Assembly: GCA_020445665.1 (NCBI GenBank)
Contig: JAGRGD010000294.1
Span: forward strand, 1-64,000
DNA from: Rhodocyclaceae bacterium
GTDB taxonomy: Bacteria > Pseudomonadota > Gammaproteobacteria > Burkholderiales > Rhodocyclaceae
Length of the DNA: 64,000 bases
Direction of reading: 5' to 3'
In this document: positions 30,592-38,976 of the stretch, piece by piece
Numbering within the stretch: position 1 is the first letter of the stretch
How the letters are laid out: every line of letters begins with the position of its first letter
Notes under the pieces: generated by a model
Told to the model about the DNA's origin: nothing
The model's input: only the letters and a program-made list of their open reading frames with translations
Databases searched by the model: none
Position numbers and translations under genes: made by a program

Positions 30592-31413
30592 TCAGGCCGC
30601 AGGCACGCGACGCTGCCGCCACGCCAGGAGTCCCAGCGCACCGGCCAGCAGGGCGAGCGATCCCGGTTCCGGTACGGTGCCGCCGCCAACGACGCTGGCG
30701 CCGAGGAGCTGATCGGCGCGCAGAGCGACATCGGAGATACGGACTTCGTCGATGACGCCGTCGAGGAACTGATTCTGGCCGTCCTGCAGGTTGCCGATAC
30801 CCAGGCCCGGAGTGAAGGCGCCATTCAGGGCAAGCGTGTCGGGTCGGTGCACGGTCGTCGTCGAGCCAACCTCGACGCCATCCAGGAACAGGCGCATCTG
30901 CCCGGTGGCGTCGTCGATCGTGCCTGCAAGATGAAAGGACACACCGAGCGGAAGGGTCACGGACGAATGCACGGCCACAGCGCCGCCGCTGCCCTCGATG
31001 TAGAAGCGCGCCCGGTTGTCGAGGATCCCCAGATAGAACGGATCCCTTCCGCTGCGCGTGTCGCCGCGGAACACGATCTGGTCGAGGTTGCCGGGACCCG
31101 GCAACGCGTCCAGGGTCACGACGGCCTCCACCGTCAGGCTTGGGCTCCGGAAGGCCGCGGAATCGCTGACGAAGACCCGGTCGTTCAGCCCGTCGAAGCG
31201 CAGACCCGAGCCGCCGCCCAGGCTTTCGTAAACTGGCCCATTGATCGCAGTCCCGTTGTGCCCGTTGCCCGACACGTCGCTGATGGTGCTGGCCGTCGTG
31301 CCGGCCGGTCCGCTGAAATCCCAGTGCGCGATCACGGCTGCATAGGCGCTCCCTGAGAGCGCCACCGTGGCGGCAGCCGCCAGTTGCGAAACGGTTCTGT
31401 TGATCGGATTCAT
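30592..31413 (-). CDS. PEP-CTERM exported protein with LamG-like domain
   Basis: 273-residue exported protein. Signal peptide in residues 1-25 (ending SAYA). A concanavalin/LamG-type beta-sandwich covers about 27-240 (IAHWDFSG, LRFDGLNDRVFV, LTVEAVVTL, FHLAGTIDD, LFLDGVEVGS, DEVRISDVAL). The C-terminus is a classic PEP-CTERM sorting signal: VPEPGSLALLAG, hydrophobic stretch and WRQRR. Such proteins are processed by exosortase EpsH/XrtA-type enzymes encoded elsewhere and usually go to the exopolysaccharide matrix. A sigma-54-type promoter lies about 87 bases upstream, and AGAGGGGGA serves as ribosome site. Confidence 0.92.
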   Translation of the reverse strand: MNPINRTVSQLAAAATVALSGSAYAAVIAHWDFSGPAGTTASTISDVSGNGHNGTAINGPVYESLGGGSGLRFDGLNDRVFVSDSAAFRSPSLTVEAVVTLDALPGPGNLDQIVFRGDTRSGRDPFYLGILDNRARFYIEGSGGAVAVHSSVTLPLGVSFHLAGTIDDATGQMRLFLDGVEVGSTTTVHRPDTLALNGAFTPGLGIGNLQDGQNQFLDGVIDEVRISDVALRADQLLGASVVGGGTVPEPGSLALLAGALGLLAWRQRRVPAA

Positions 31414-31497
31414 GGAGATCCCCCTCTTCTGTCTGGTCTCTTCCGGCGCCGGAAGGGCCTTCAGCCGGCCAACCCGTCGCCCTGCAGGAAACCGAAA

Positions 31498-31513
31498 CGC
31501 AAGGGTTATTCCA
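31498..31513 (-). promoter_or_regulatory. sigma-54-type promoter for the PEP-CTERM gene
   Basis: On the minus strand the sequence TGGAATAACCCTTGCG has the invariant GG at -24 and GC at -12 with exactly 10 bases between them. It sits in an AT-rich gap 85 bases before the start codon. PEP-CTERM genes are known to be driven by RpoN together with the PrsK/PrsR system in exosortase-bearing bacteria, which supports the call. Confidence 0.65.
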
Positions 31514-31649
31514 TTTCTGCAAACATTTGTCTCAACTAATAATTTTTATGACGGCGCAGATCCTGCCGCCGCACTGTAAAGACGACCGACAGCGGTCCGA
31601 CCCCGACGGTCGGGCATCGTCCGGGGCACCCTTGACGCGCCTCGCAAGC

Positions 31650-32378
31650 TCAGAAGCGCTCCACAGAAGGTCGCAGGTCCAGCTCCTGGGTCCAGGCGCT
31701 GGGCGGCTGCGCGGCCAGCGCGAAGTAGGCTTCGGCGACAGCGTCCGGATCGAGGTAGCGCCCGTCCGCGTCCCCCGCATGCTCGACCACCTCGGGCCGC
31801 CGGATACGCCCGTCGATGACCACATGGGCCACGTGGATGCCCTGCGGCCCGAGCTCCCGCGCCATGCTCTGGGCGAGCGCCCGAAGGCCGAACTTGCCGA
31901 CGGCGAGGTTGTGGAAGCCGGCGCTGCCACGCAGGCTGGCGGTCGCGCCGGTAAACAGGATCGTGCCACCCAGCCCGCCCGCCTCGAGGCGCTGGCGCAG
32001 GCTGCGGGCCGCCTCGCGCCCGACCAGGAATCCGCCCAGGCAACTGGTCCGCCAGCACCGCTCGAACTCTTCGAGCGGGGTGTCGAGCAGCGGCCGCTGC
32101 ACGAAGGCGCCGGCGTTGTAGATGACCACGTCGGGACAGCCGAATTCGCCCTCGGCCCACTCGAACAGGGCCTGCACCGACGACTCGTCCGTCGCGTCGC
32201 AGCGCCGCACCAGCACGCCGTGCCCGAGCCCGCTGTATTCGGCCGCCAGCGCCTCGAGACGCGAAGGCTGGCGGCAAGCCATCACCACGTTCATCGACGC
32301 CCGCCCGAACCGGTGGGCCAGCGCCGCACCGAGGCCGGGGCCTGCGCCCACGATGATCACCAGCTTCTTCGCATCCAT
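31650..32378 (-). CDS. short-chain dehydrogenase/reductase family protein lacking the catalytic Tyr
   Basis: 242-residue Rossmann protein from the ATG that begins MDAKKLV; a 37-residue upstream extension looks non-coding. The nucleotide-binding loop GAGPGLG is at residues 9-15 and the NNAG-like turn is YNAG. Downstream of the catalytic Ser position (FTGATASLRG) the usual Tyr-x-x-x-Lys reads LAVGK: the Lys is present but Tyr is Leu. A subfamily ending with ELGPQGIHVAHVVIDG is known to lack this Tyr, so it may be a reductase with a different proton donor or a non-catalytic binding protein. Substrate unknown. Confidence 0.8.
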   Translation of the reverse strand: MDAKKLVIIVGAGPGLGAALAHRFGRASMNVVMACRQPSRLEALAAEYSGLGHGVLVRRCDATDESSVQALFEWAEGEFGCPDVVIYNAGAFVQRPLLDTPLEEFERCWRTSCLGGFLVGREAARSLRQRLEAGGLGGTILFTGATASLRGSAGFHNLAVGKFGLRALAQSMARELGPQGIHVAHVVIDGRIRRPEVVEHAGDADGRYLDPDAVAEAYFALAAQPPSAWTQELDLRPSVERF

Positions 32379-32477
32379 GCCCGCTCTCCCGGCTGCCGGC
32401 GCCCCGCGGGCACCGAATTCTTCCAAGGGTAGACCAGGCCCGGGGCGGCGGCGATGTGGCGCCGGGAACGCAGCCTG

Positions 32478-32603
32478 TAAACGCGGCAATCATCAGGCGA
32501 TTACCGTTCAGGCGCTTCGCGGTCCGCTCCCGCCCTCGCCTTTGTATGTTGAAGGGGGAGGAAGACCTGCCCGCAGTCGTTACCTGTTTGCTTGCCGGGT
32601 TAA
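32478..32603. repeat. MITE-like dispersed repeat, copy A
   Basis: About 126 bases bounded by imperfect inverted ends: TAAACGCGGCAATCAT at the left, and the complement of the right end reads TTAACCCGGCAAGCAAAC. The right arm, from GAAGGGGGAGG to the end, is nearly identical to the complement of the left arm of the element at 48269. No open reading frame. The right end supplies the TAA stop of the decayed hemerythrin gene. Confidence 0.65.
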
Positions 32604-33034
32604 TGGCCGCCGGCCCGCGCCACCTCCTCCAGGTCGCGCGCCGCCAGCAGCTGGCTTTCGTCGTCTCGGAAGATCCCCGCGCCAGCGGAATGACCGCGCG
32701 CGCCTCTTCGCGCAGATGATGCGCCATGCACCGTTGCAGACGCCGCGCGAAGGGCAGCCAGGTCGGCGAACCGGCGCCGGTCCGCTGCAGGCACGCGATC
32801 AGGGGCGCGAACTCGTCGTGCTCCGCGAGGCTGTGGCGTGACCGTTTGACGGTGGGCGCATGCATCGGGAGCGGCACGTAGAAGCCGTCCTCCTGGGCCC
32901 GGCCGGCATTCGAGCGCCCGCTCGAGCCGAAGCAGGGCGCTCTGGCACAGGGAAGCCGGATTGCGGGTGTCCGCGAGGGGGTTGGCCAGGTGCCGCTGGC
33001 GGTCGTGGCCGCGCACGATCGCCTCGAATACTGT
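32600..33034 (-). pseudogene. decayed hemerythrin (HHE)-domain gene with two frameshifts
   Basis: Three pieces in alternating frames match the pattern of bacterial HHE hemerythrin proteins. The first is VFEAIVRGHDRQRHL...RLERALE. The second, in another frame, is FYVPLPMHAPTVKRSRHSLAEHDEF...SPTWLPFARRL...MAHHLREEARAVIPLAR. The third, back in the first frame, is GIFRDDESQLLAARDLEE and a TAA stop. Frame breaks lie near 32895 and 32680; the first also seems to have lost several residues between the helices. No start codon precedes VFEAI. Family members bind a di-iron centre through His/Glu in four helices. A sequencing error could explain one break, but not the missing start and the deletion as well. 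The stop coincides with the end of repeat copy A. Confidence 0.7.
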
Positions 33035-33085
33035 CCTGGGATCGCGCCCTATCGGGGGTGCGGGGTCGCGGGGCGAGGGCCGCAG

Positions 33086-34474
33086 TCAGAATTCGCGCGC
33101 AGTACGAGGGCTCAACAGATTCTCTTCGCTGGCGTCACCCAGTTCCTCGACCACCTTCTCTTCGATGCTGCGGTCGGCGCTGACGTCGGGCGTCTCGCCC
33201 GCGCTGGCGGATGGCGAGGGCGTGGGCCGGGCCGTCGGCGGGGCCGCCAGAGTGCCCGCGGCGGCCGGCGCGCCGACCATGCGCAACTGGTATACGGGCT
33301 CGGGCATCACGATGCCCGCCTCGTCGAACGCGGCCTTGAGTGCCCGAATGGCTTCGCTGCGCACCTTGATGAAGCTGACACGGGTCTGGTCGACCCAGCC
33401 ATAGGCCCGCAATTGCACGTTCGAGTCGCCGAGGGCATCGACGACCACGACGGGGGGTGGTTCGACGAGCACACCCGGAACGGTCGACAGGGTGTCGGTG
33501 GCGAGCTTGAGCGTGGGCCGCAGGTCGAGATCGGTATCGACGCCGATGTCGAACTCGAAGCGGCGCTCCGCATGCCGCGTGTAATTGACGATCACCGACT
33601 TGAAGACGGTCGCGTTGGGAATCCGGACGTGATTGCCGTCCGGAGACAGCAGCACCGTGGCGCGGGACGTCAGCCGCACGACATGGCCTTCGTGTCCGTC
33701 GATGGCCACGAAGTCATTGACCGCGAACGGGTTCCGGAGGCTCAGCAGGAGGCTCGCGATGTAGTTCTCGACCGTATCGCGCACGGCAAAGCCCAGGGCC
33801 AGGCCCAGGATGCCGGCGGCGCCGAGCAGGGTGCCGATGAGCGCAGTGGCGTCGAACAGTACAAGGACGACGAAGATCCCACCCACCACGATGGCGATGT
33901 GGAGGAGCTGACCCGCAAAGATGGCCAGGAACGGATTCGGCGTGATGCGCCTGAGCAGCGTCTGGCGCTGCGAAAGTCGGCGCCCGAGCCACCAGGCGAG
34001 CACCAGGATCAGTCCCGAGAGGGCCAGCAGGGGCAGACTGGCGGCGAGGCTGCCGAACATCCCCTGCAGGGACTGGCGGCCCACAACAAGGCGTCGTTCG
34101 AGCGAGCGGTCCACCGCCAGCCGGCTCTCGACCGCGACAACCCCGTCGATCTGACTGGCGAAGCGCCGGGCGCGCATGACCAGCGCCTGGGAGGCGACCT
34201 CGCCATCCAGTGTCACGACCCCGCCCTCCACGCGCACGTCAACATGTGCGAGCCCGTCCACGGCCGCGAGGATCTGGCGAAGCCGTTGCCCGATGGCCCC
34301 GTCGGCCGGCCGGTCCGCACCCAGTTCGATCAGGCGCTCGGGCGCCTCCGCTGCGGCGGCTGGCGCAGTCAGAACATCGCCCGCACCGCGGGCATCCGCG
34401 ACATGGCCCAGCGTGAGGACGATGCCCAGCAGGATCAACAGCAGGCACAGGGGCCACGGGGTCGTGCTTGGCAT
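33086..34474 (-). CDS. MscS-type mechanosensitive channel with N-terminal BON domain
   Basis: 462 residues. Signal peptide or first hydrophobic segment at 8-28. A BON domain follows at about 60-125 (VDVRVEGGVVTLDGEVASQAL), which should face the periplasm. Then come three membrane segments (about 140-160, 183-208, 212-235), the last containing the pore-lining glycine/alanine pattern ILGLALGFAVRDTVENYIA. The cytoplasmic MscS beta-domain (FAVNDFVAIDGHEGHV, VRIPNATVFKSVIVNYTRH) runs to about 395. The Pro/Ser-rich tail is acidic. MscS channels release solutes on hypo-osmotic shock; BON domains bind phospholipid or other envelope parts, so this variant may sense the periplasm. Downstream of it lies the hemerythrin remnant. 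Confidence 0.9.
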   Translation of the reverse strand: MPSTTPWPLCLLLILLGIVLTLGHVADARGAGDVLTAPAAAAEAPERLIELGADRPADGAIGQRLRQILAAVDGLAHVDVRVEGGVVTLDGEVASQALVMRARRFASQIDGVVAVESRLAVDRSLERRLVVGRQSLQGMFGSLAASLPLLALSGLILVLAWWLGRRLSQRQTLLRRITPNPFLAIFAGQLLHIAIVVGGIFVVLVLFDATALIGTLLGAAGILGLALGFAVRDTVENYIASLLLSLRNPFAVNDFVAIDGHEGHVVRLTSRATVLLSPDGNHVRIPNATVFKSVIVNYTRHAERRFEFDIGVDTDLDLRPTLKLATDTLSTVPGVLVEPPPVVVVDALGDSNVQLRAYGWVDQTRVSFIKVRSEAIRALKAAFDEAGIVMPEPVYQLRMVGAPAAAGTLAAPPTARPTPSPSASAGETPDVSADRSIEEKVVEELGDASEENLLSPRTAREF

Positions 34475-34632
34475 GGGCAGGCGCTCCGGCTTGAGGCGCG
34501 GACGACGACCGTCCGCCCGGACACGGTAGCGAAGTCACCGCGCCGCGCCCGTCGGCGCCCGCCAGCGGCGCCCGTCAGACAACGCCTACGGTGAGCCGAA
34601 GCCACCTTCCGGTGGGCGGATCGTCGCCCGCC

Positions 34633-35850
34633 CTACCGTCGCCGCCCCTCGGGCCCATAGCGGCTCCAGAACTGGCTGAACGACTCGCACAGTCGTGGCG
34701 GATCGGGCAGCCAGCGGGGCGGGTCGCGCAGCTCGGTGGCGAGCGCGGGAAGCACCTCCCGGTAGCCGGCATAGCGCACCCGCTCAGCGATCACCCGCCG
34801 CCCCGCCAGGGGCAGCGCGAGCATCGTCGCGTCGCCGACGAACAGGCGGTCGCAGGCCCGCCGCAGCCGCGGCAGGACGAACTGCCAGCGCTGGGCCGAC
34901 CAGGGAAACTGGCGATGGAATGGCAGGTGCACCACGCCGAGCACCAGTGCGCCGCCCGGCTTGCGCGCCGGCGGACGCAGGTGCCAGGGGTGCAGCAGCA
35001 CCACCGTGCGACCCTTCTCGATGCACGGCGGCAGGCCATCGCCCGCCTGCAGCAGGGCCGGTGGCGGGCAGGCCAGGGGTGGCGGCTCGCTCACCGGCTC
35101 GCCGCCACGACCGCCGAACAACATGCGCCCGGAACCGCGGGCGAGGGCATCCAGCGTCGCGTAATCGGCATCCAGGGCCGTGCCGGCGCACTGCCACTCG
35201 GGCGGCGCGTGGCGGGCCACGTTCTCGGCGTTGAAGAGGTAGGGCTTGCGGCTGAAGGTGGCGGCGACCCACTGCCACGACAGGTGGTTGGCCGCCAGGT
35301 CGCCGTCGAGCAGATGGGCGAGCATCCAGTCGGCGCCGACCCGCCAGTCCACCTTGGCGTAGTGCACGACGAAGGCCGCCAGCCACATGCGCGCGTGGTT
35401 GTGGAGGTAGCCGCTGTGGTAGAGCGTGCGCACCGCCACATCGACGGTCGGGATGCCGGTGCGCGCCTCGCGCACCGACGCCGGCAGCTCGGGAGCGTAC
35501 CGGACGCCCGCGAGGCCGGGACGGACCGATTCGAGAATGCCGTCGCCAAGCTGACCCCAGACGTGATGGAAGAACTCGCGCCAGGCAAACTCGTAGGCGA
35601 GCTTGTGTCGGGCGCGCAGGCCGCGATAGCGCACCAGCCAGGCCACCACCTGGGGCACCGGCGCAAAGCCATGGCTGATCCACGGCGACAGCCCGGTCAC
35701 CGCGCCGTCCAGGTGGTTGCGGCTGCGTCCGTAGGCCGCCACGTCCACGGCCTGCAGGCGCGCGGCGAACAAGGGGTCGGCCTGCCAGGCCTCGGGCAGG
35801 ACCTCGGCCTGGGAGGCCGGGTCGATCTGCAGCGCCAGTTGCTCTCTCAC
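34633..35850 (-). CDS. photolyase/cryptochrome FAD-binding-domain protein with unusual domain order
   Basis: 405 residues. The first 250 form the helical FAD-binding domain of the photolyase family: TGLSPWISHGF, FAWREFFHHVWGQ, TGIPTVDVAVRTLYHSGYLHNHARMWLA, DWMLAHLLDGDLAANHLSWQWVA. The usual N-terminal alpha/beta antenna domain is absent. Instead, residues about 265-350 carry an alpha/beta-looking segment (TVVLLHPWHL, ALVLGVVHLPFHRQFPWSAQRW) that resembles such a domain placed after the FAD domain, as in a circular permutation. It may repair UV lesions or act as a light sensor. No operon partner is evident. Confidence 0.75.
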   Translation of the reverse strand: MREQLALQIDPASQAEVLPEAWQADPLFAARLQAVDVAAYGRSRNHLDGAVTGLSPWISHGFAPVPQVVAWLVRYRGLRARHKLAYEFAWREFFHHVWGQLGDGILESVRPGLAGVRYAPELPASVREARTGIPTVDVAVRTLYHSGYLHNHARMWLAAFVVHYAKVDWRVGADWMLAHLLDGDLAANHLSWQWVAATFSRKPYLFNAENVARHAPPEWQCAGTALDADYATLDALARGSGRMLFGGRGGEPVSEPPPLACPPPALLQAGDGLPPCIEKGRTVVLLHPWHLRPPARKPGGALVLGVVHLPFHRQFPWSAQRWQFVLPRLRRACDRLFVGDATMLALPLAGRRVIAERVRYAGYREVLPALATELRDPPRWLPDPPRLCESFSQFWSRYGPEGRRR

Positions 35851-35992
35851 TCAGCCTCCACAAGGGTGCGACCGATGATGGACACACGCACGGACCTACC
35901 CGTTCCCCTGCCGCAACGCGTCAGCCTGTTCGCGCCGAAGCGCCCCATTCCGATATCATTTGCCGCCACGTCAACACCCCGATGGCATAATC

Positions 35993-38365
35993 ATGCACCA
36001 CGCCCTCGCGCCCGCCGCGCTGCTGATCCTCGCGGCAGGCGCCGTAGCCGCCGCCACCCCATCCTCCGCGCTCGTCGAGAACGCGCCCCCGACCTTCATC
36101 GCAGCCAGTCCGGAACAGGTCCTTGCGTTGGCCAGCCGCCTGCCAAAGGGGTTTTCGGGCCACACCTACCTGGACCCGAGCCGCTACCGGTGGCACCTCC
36201 ATACGGGCGATCTGGAGATCGAAGACAGCTTCTCCAGCGATCATGCCCTGATCGTCGACGGTTCGCTGACCATTCGCGGCGACTACAACGATTACGAGGG
36301 CGGTATTGGCCTGCTGGTGGTCCTGGGCGATCTGCTGGTGGACGATGTCCATAGCTGGGGCACCCTGTCGGTGGCCGGTACGCTGCGCGCCAGCGGCCTG
36401 ATCTACGCCATGGGCAACGACTTCGTGTTCGATGCGTCGCAGGTCGTCGCACCGGCCCTGGTGATCGACGACAAGAGCGGCAGCGTCGGCGGGGTCGAGT
36501 CGCCGGTCTATCTGTCGAGCTGGCAGGAGACGTCGCCCGGCACCGCGCTGGCCAGCCTGCGGACCCTCGCCCCGGAGCTGATCGCCGGCGCGCTGGATGG
36601 CGAAGACGGGGCCCAGGCCTGGCCCGACTGGAGCGTCTTCCGCGAGCGGATGATGCGCGGCGAGGCTGCGACCCGCGCGACGCCAGGTCCGGCGACCCTG
36701 GCCGACGACCTCGCGCTGGCGCAGGATCCGGCCAGCGCCGACGAACAGCTCCGCGCGCTGATCGCCCGGGATCGGCTGCTCGCCACCGCTGTGGCACAGC
36801 GTCCGGTGCTCTCCGACGCCCTCGCCGACGCCCTGATCGACCAGGGCGACCCCCTCGCCCTGGGCTGGCTCGCCCGCCAGCCCACCTGCCCCGCTCGCCG
36901 TCTCGAGCGCATCGTCGCCCGCGTCCCGGCGCTGGCCGAGATCGCGCTCGCCCACCCCAACGCCAGCGCGGCCCTGAAGGCACGCAGTGCACAGGGCGCC
37001 ACGCCGGCGGCCCGGCTGGCGCTGGCCGGGCGGCCGGATCTCGACACCGGCCTGCTGGCAGGGCTGCTCGCCGACCCCGACCCCGCGGTACGCAAGCAGG
37101 CCCTGTGGACCCACGCGCCGCGCCTGAGCCCGGCACAGCGGGGGGCACTGGCCGCGGACCCCGACGCCGAGGTGCGTGCGGCGGTGCTGAACGCCCGCTA
37201 CCTGCGCCCGGACGCATCCATCCTGCGGGCCGCGGCAAGCGACACGGCGCCCGAGGTGCGCCGAGCCCTAGCCCAGCATCTCGCAGACCAGGCCCTCGGC
37301 CGGATCGATGCGCCCATCGACCTGCCGACGCGCCAGGCCATCGCCGCCAGGCTGCTCGCCGATCCGGAGCCTGACGTGGTCCTCCCTGCCATCACCGCCG
37401 CGGCAACGGCCGAGCAGCTTGCGGCCCTGGCGCGCCTCCCCGAGGCGCGCCGCGAGTTTGCCCGCGAGCAGATCGCCCACGGCACCCTGGACCCGGCCCT
37501 GCAGCAGCGCCTGGCCCGCGATCCGGCGATGCGCGTGCGCCACGCGCTGGGACGCAACCTGGCCCTCGGCGACGCCGCCCAGGCGATCCTCTTCGACGGA
37601 CTCACGCCCGCGGCCAGCCGCCAGCCGGTGTCACCCTTCGCGACGGCGGCCTGGAACCGACTCGTCGAAGGCCCCGAGGGCGCGATCGCCAAACTGCTCC
37701 AGAACCCCAACGCCACGGCGGCCAGCGTCGAGCGGGCCACCGCCTACTGCGTCGCCACGAAGGGCAACGCGAGCTTCTGCGGCGAGCTTCTCAATCGCAA
37801 GGATCTCGCCGCCACGCAGCTCGAGGCACTCGCCGCTGCGCTGACCGGGGAATCCCTCGACGACGTCGCGCTGACCGCCCTGGGCGCGCCCTACGCGAGC
37901 CGCCGTATCGTGACCTGGGCGGGGCGACACTGGTACGACGAGGCCGACATCCATGCCGGCCTGATCGCGCTCTCCCAGGCCTCCGATGAAGCCTTCTGGC
38001 GCGGTCTGGCCGAGTCTCCGGTGAGGGCATTGCGGGAGATTGCGGCGATCAACGTGGCGACCCCGATCGACGCCCTCGAGGCACTTCTCGCCGAAGAGGA
38101 TCCGGACGACCCGATGTTCGTCGGCACCAATCCGTCGCTGGGTGCGGACCGACTCGCGCGCATCGCCGACTCGCCGATGGCGCCAGTGCTGCTGAACAAC
38201 ACGGCCGCCACCGCGGAGCAGATCGCCCGGCTGCGCGACCGCGCGATCGCCGCGGGCGAGGGCCTGGTGGCAGACGCGTGCATCGAATGGCTCGCCGCTC
38301 GGGCGGTGCGGGGCGGTGCAGGGGGCCAGGGAGCGACGTCCGACCCTCGGGCCGGCAGCCGCTGA
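35993..38365 (+). CDS. exported repeat solenoid with N-terminal beta-rich domain
   Basis: 790 residues from the ATG that begins MHHALAP; an ATG 33 bases upstream would spoil the signal peptide. Residues 1-23 are a signal peptide (AGAVAAA). A beta-rich region about 60-160 (ALIVDGSLTIRGDY, GLLVVLGDLLVDD, LSVAGTLRASGLIYA) looks like stacked beta-strands of the bactofilin type. The rest is a long series of about 20-25 residue helical repeats of the LRV/HEAT kind with the phrases DPDPAVRKQAL, DPDAEVRAAVLNA, DPEPDVVLPAI, DPAMRVRHALGRN and NPNATAASVERA. Likely a periplasmic or surface scaffold; function unknown. The gene stands alone. Confidence 0.7.
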   Translation: MHHALAPAALLILAAGAVAAATPSSALVENAPPTFIAASPEQVLALASRLPKGFSGHTYLDPSRYRWHLHTGDLEIEDSFSSDHALIVDGSLTIRGDYNDYEGGIGLLVVLGDLLVDDVHSWGTLSVAGTLRASGLIYAMGNDFVFDASQVVAPALVIDDKSGSVGGVESPVYLSSWQETSPGTALASLRTLAPELIAGALDGEDGAQAWPDWSVFRERMMRGEAATRATPGPATLADDLALAQDPASADEQLRALIARDRLLATAVAQRPVLSDALADALIDQGDPLALGWLARQPTCPARRLERIVARVPALAEIALAHPNASAALKARSAQGATPAARLALAGRPDLDTGLLAGLLADPDPAVRKQALWTHAPRLSPAQRGALAADPDAEVRAAVLNARYLRPDASILRAAASDTAPEVRRALAQHLADQALGRIDAPIDLPTRQAIAARLLADPEPDVVLPAITAAATAEQLAALARLPEARREFAREQIAHGTLDPALQQRLARDPAMRVRHALGRNLALGDAAQAILFDGLTPAASRQPVSPFATAAWNRLVEGPEGAIAKLLQNPNATAASVERATAYCVATKGNASFCGELLNRKDLAATQLEALAAALTGESLDDVALTALGAPYASRRIVTWAGRHWYDEADIHAGLIALSQASDEAFWRGLAESPVRALREIAAINVATPIDALEALLAEEDPDDPMFVGTNPSLGADRLARIADSPMAPVLLNNTAATAEQIARLRDRAIAAGEGLVADACIEWLAARAVRGGAGGQGATSDPRAGSR

Positions 38366-38529
38366 GTCGCCTGACAGGGGGTTGGCGAATCCGGTGTCGG
38401 AGGGCGCCTACGCGGCGAGCCGGCCGCCACCGATGGTCGGCGGCGGCGCGGCGCTCCAGACTGGATTCATCGGATCGTTCGCCACGGCTGGCGCCTGCCG
38501 CGCCGGCCCCGGCGGCGAAAGGAGGCCCC

Positions 38530-38976
38530 ATGAATCCCCACCTGCCCTGGCGCCACGCGCGTGGCCGCCTCGCGCGCGGCCTCGTCGCGGGCTGCGCCGC
38601 CACCCTCCCCCTGCTCGCGCAGGCCGCCGACAACCCGTCGGCGCCGGCCCGGAGCGCGCCGCTTGGCAGCGCGCCGACGATCGGACCGGCGACCGCCCCC
38701 GCGACCCCATCTGCGGCGGATCGACGCCTCGCCACCACCGTGCGCGAGGCGCTCGCGGCGGACCCCCAGGTCGAACTCTCCGAGATCGACGTGCAGGTGA
38801 ACGCCGGCGTCGTCACCCTGTCCGGGCTCGTCAACACCCCGGCCGAGGCGCAGCGCGCCAGGGACATCGTGCGCGCCCTCGCCGGCGTCCTGCTGCTGCG
38901 CGACCAGCTCGTCGTGACCCACACCCCGGACGGCACCGACGACAGCACCATCCGGCGTTCGCTCAACGACGCCTGA
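38530..38976 (+). CDS. exported BON-domain protein
   Basis: 148-residue periplasmic protein. Signal peptide in residues 1-34, ending AQAA. A Pro/Ala-rich spacer is followed by one BON domain at about 62-130 (TVREALAADPQVELSEIDVQVNAG, VVTLSGLVNTPAEAQRA), as in OsmY-type proteins that bind membrane or envelope surfaces and often rise under osmotic stress. A strong AGGAGG precedes the ATG. Its 3' end overlaps the convergent GNAT gene by 14 bases. Confidence 0.85.
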   Translation: MNPHLPWRHARGRLARGLVAGCAATLPLLAQAADNPSAPARSAPLGSAPTIGPATAPATPSAADRRLATTVREALAADPQVELSEIDVQVNAGVVTLSGLVNTPAEAQRARDIVRALAGVLLLRDQLVVTHTPDGTDDSTIRRSLNDA

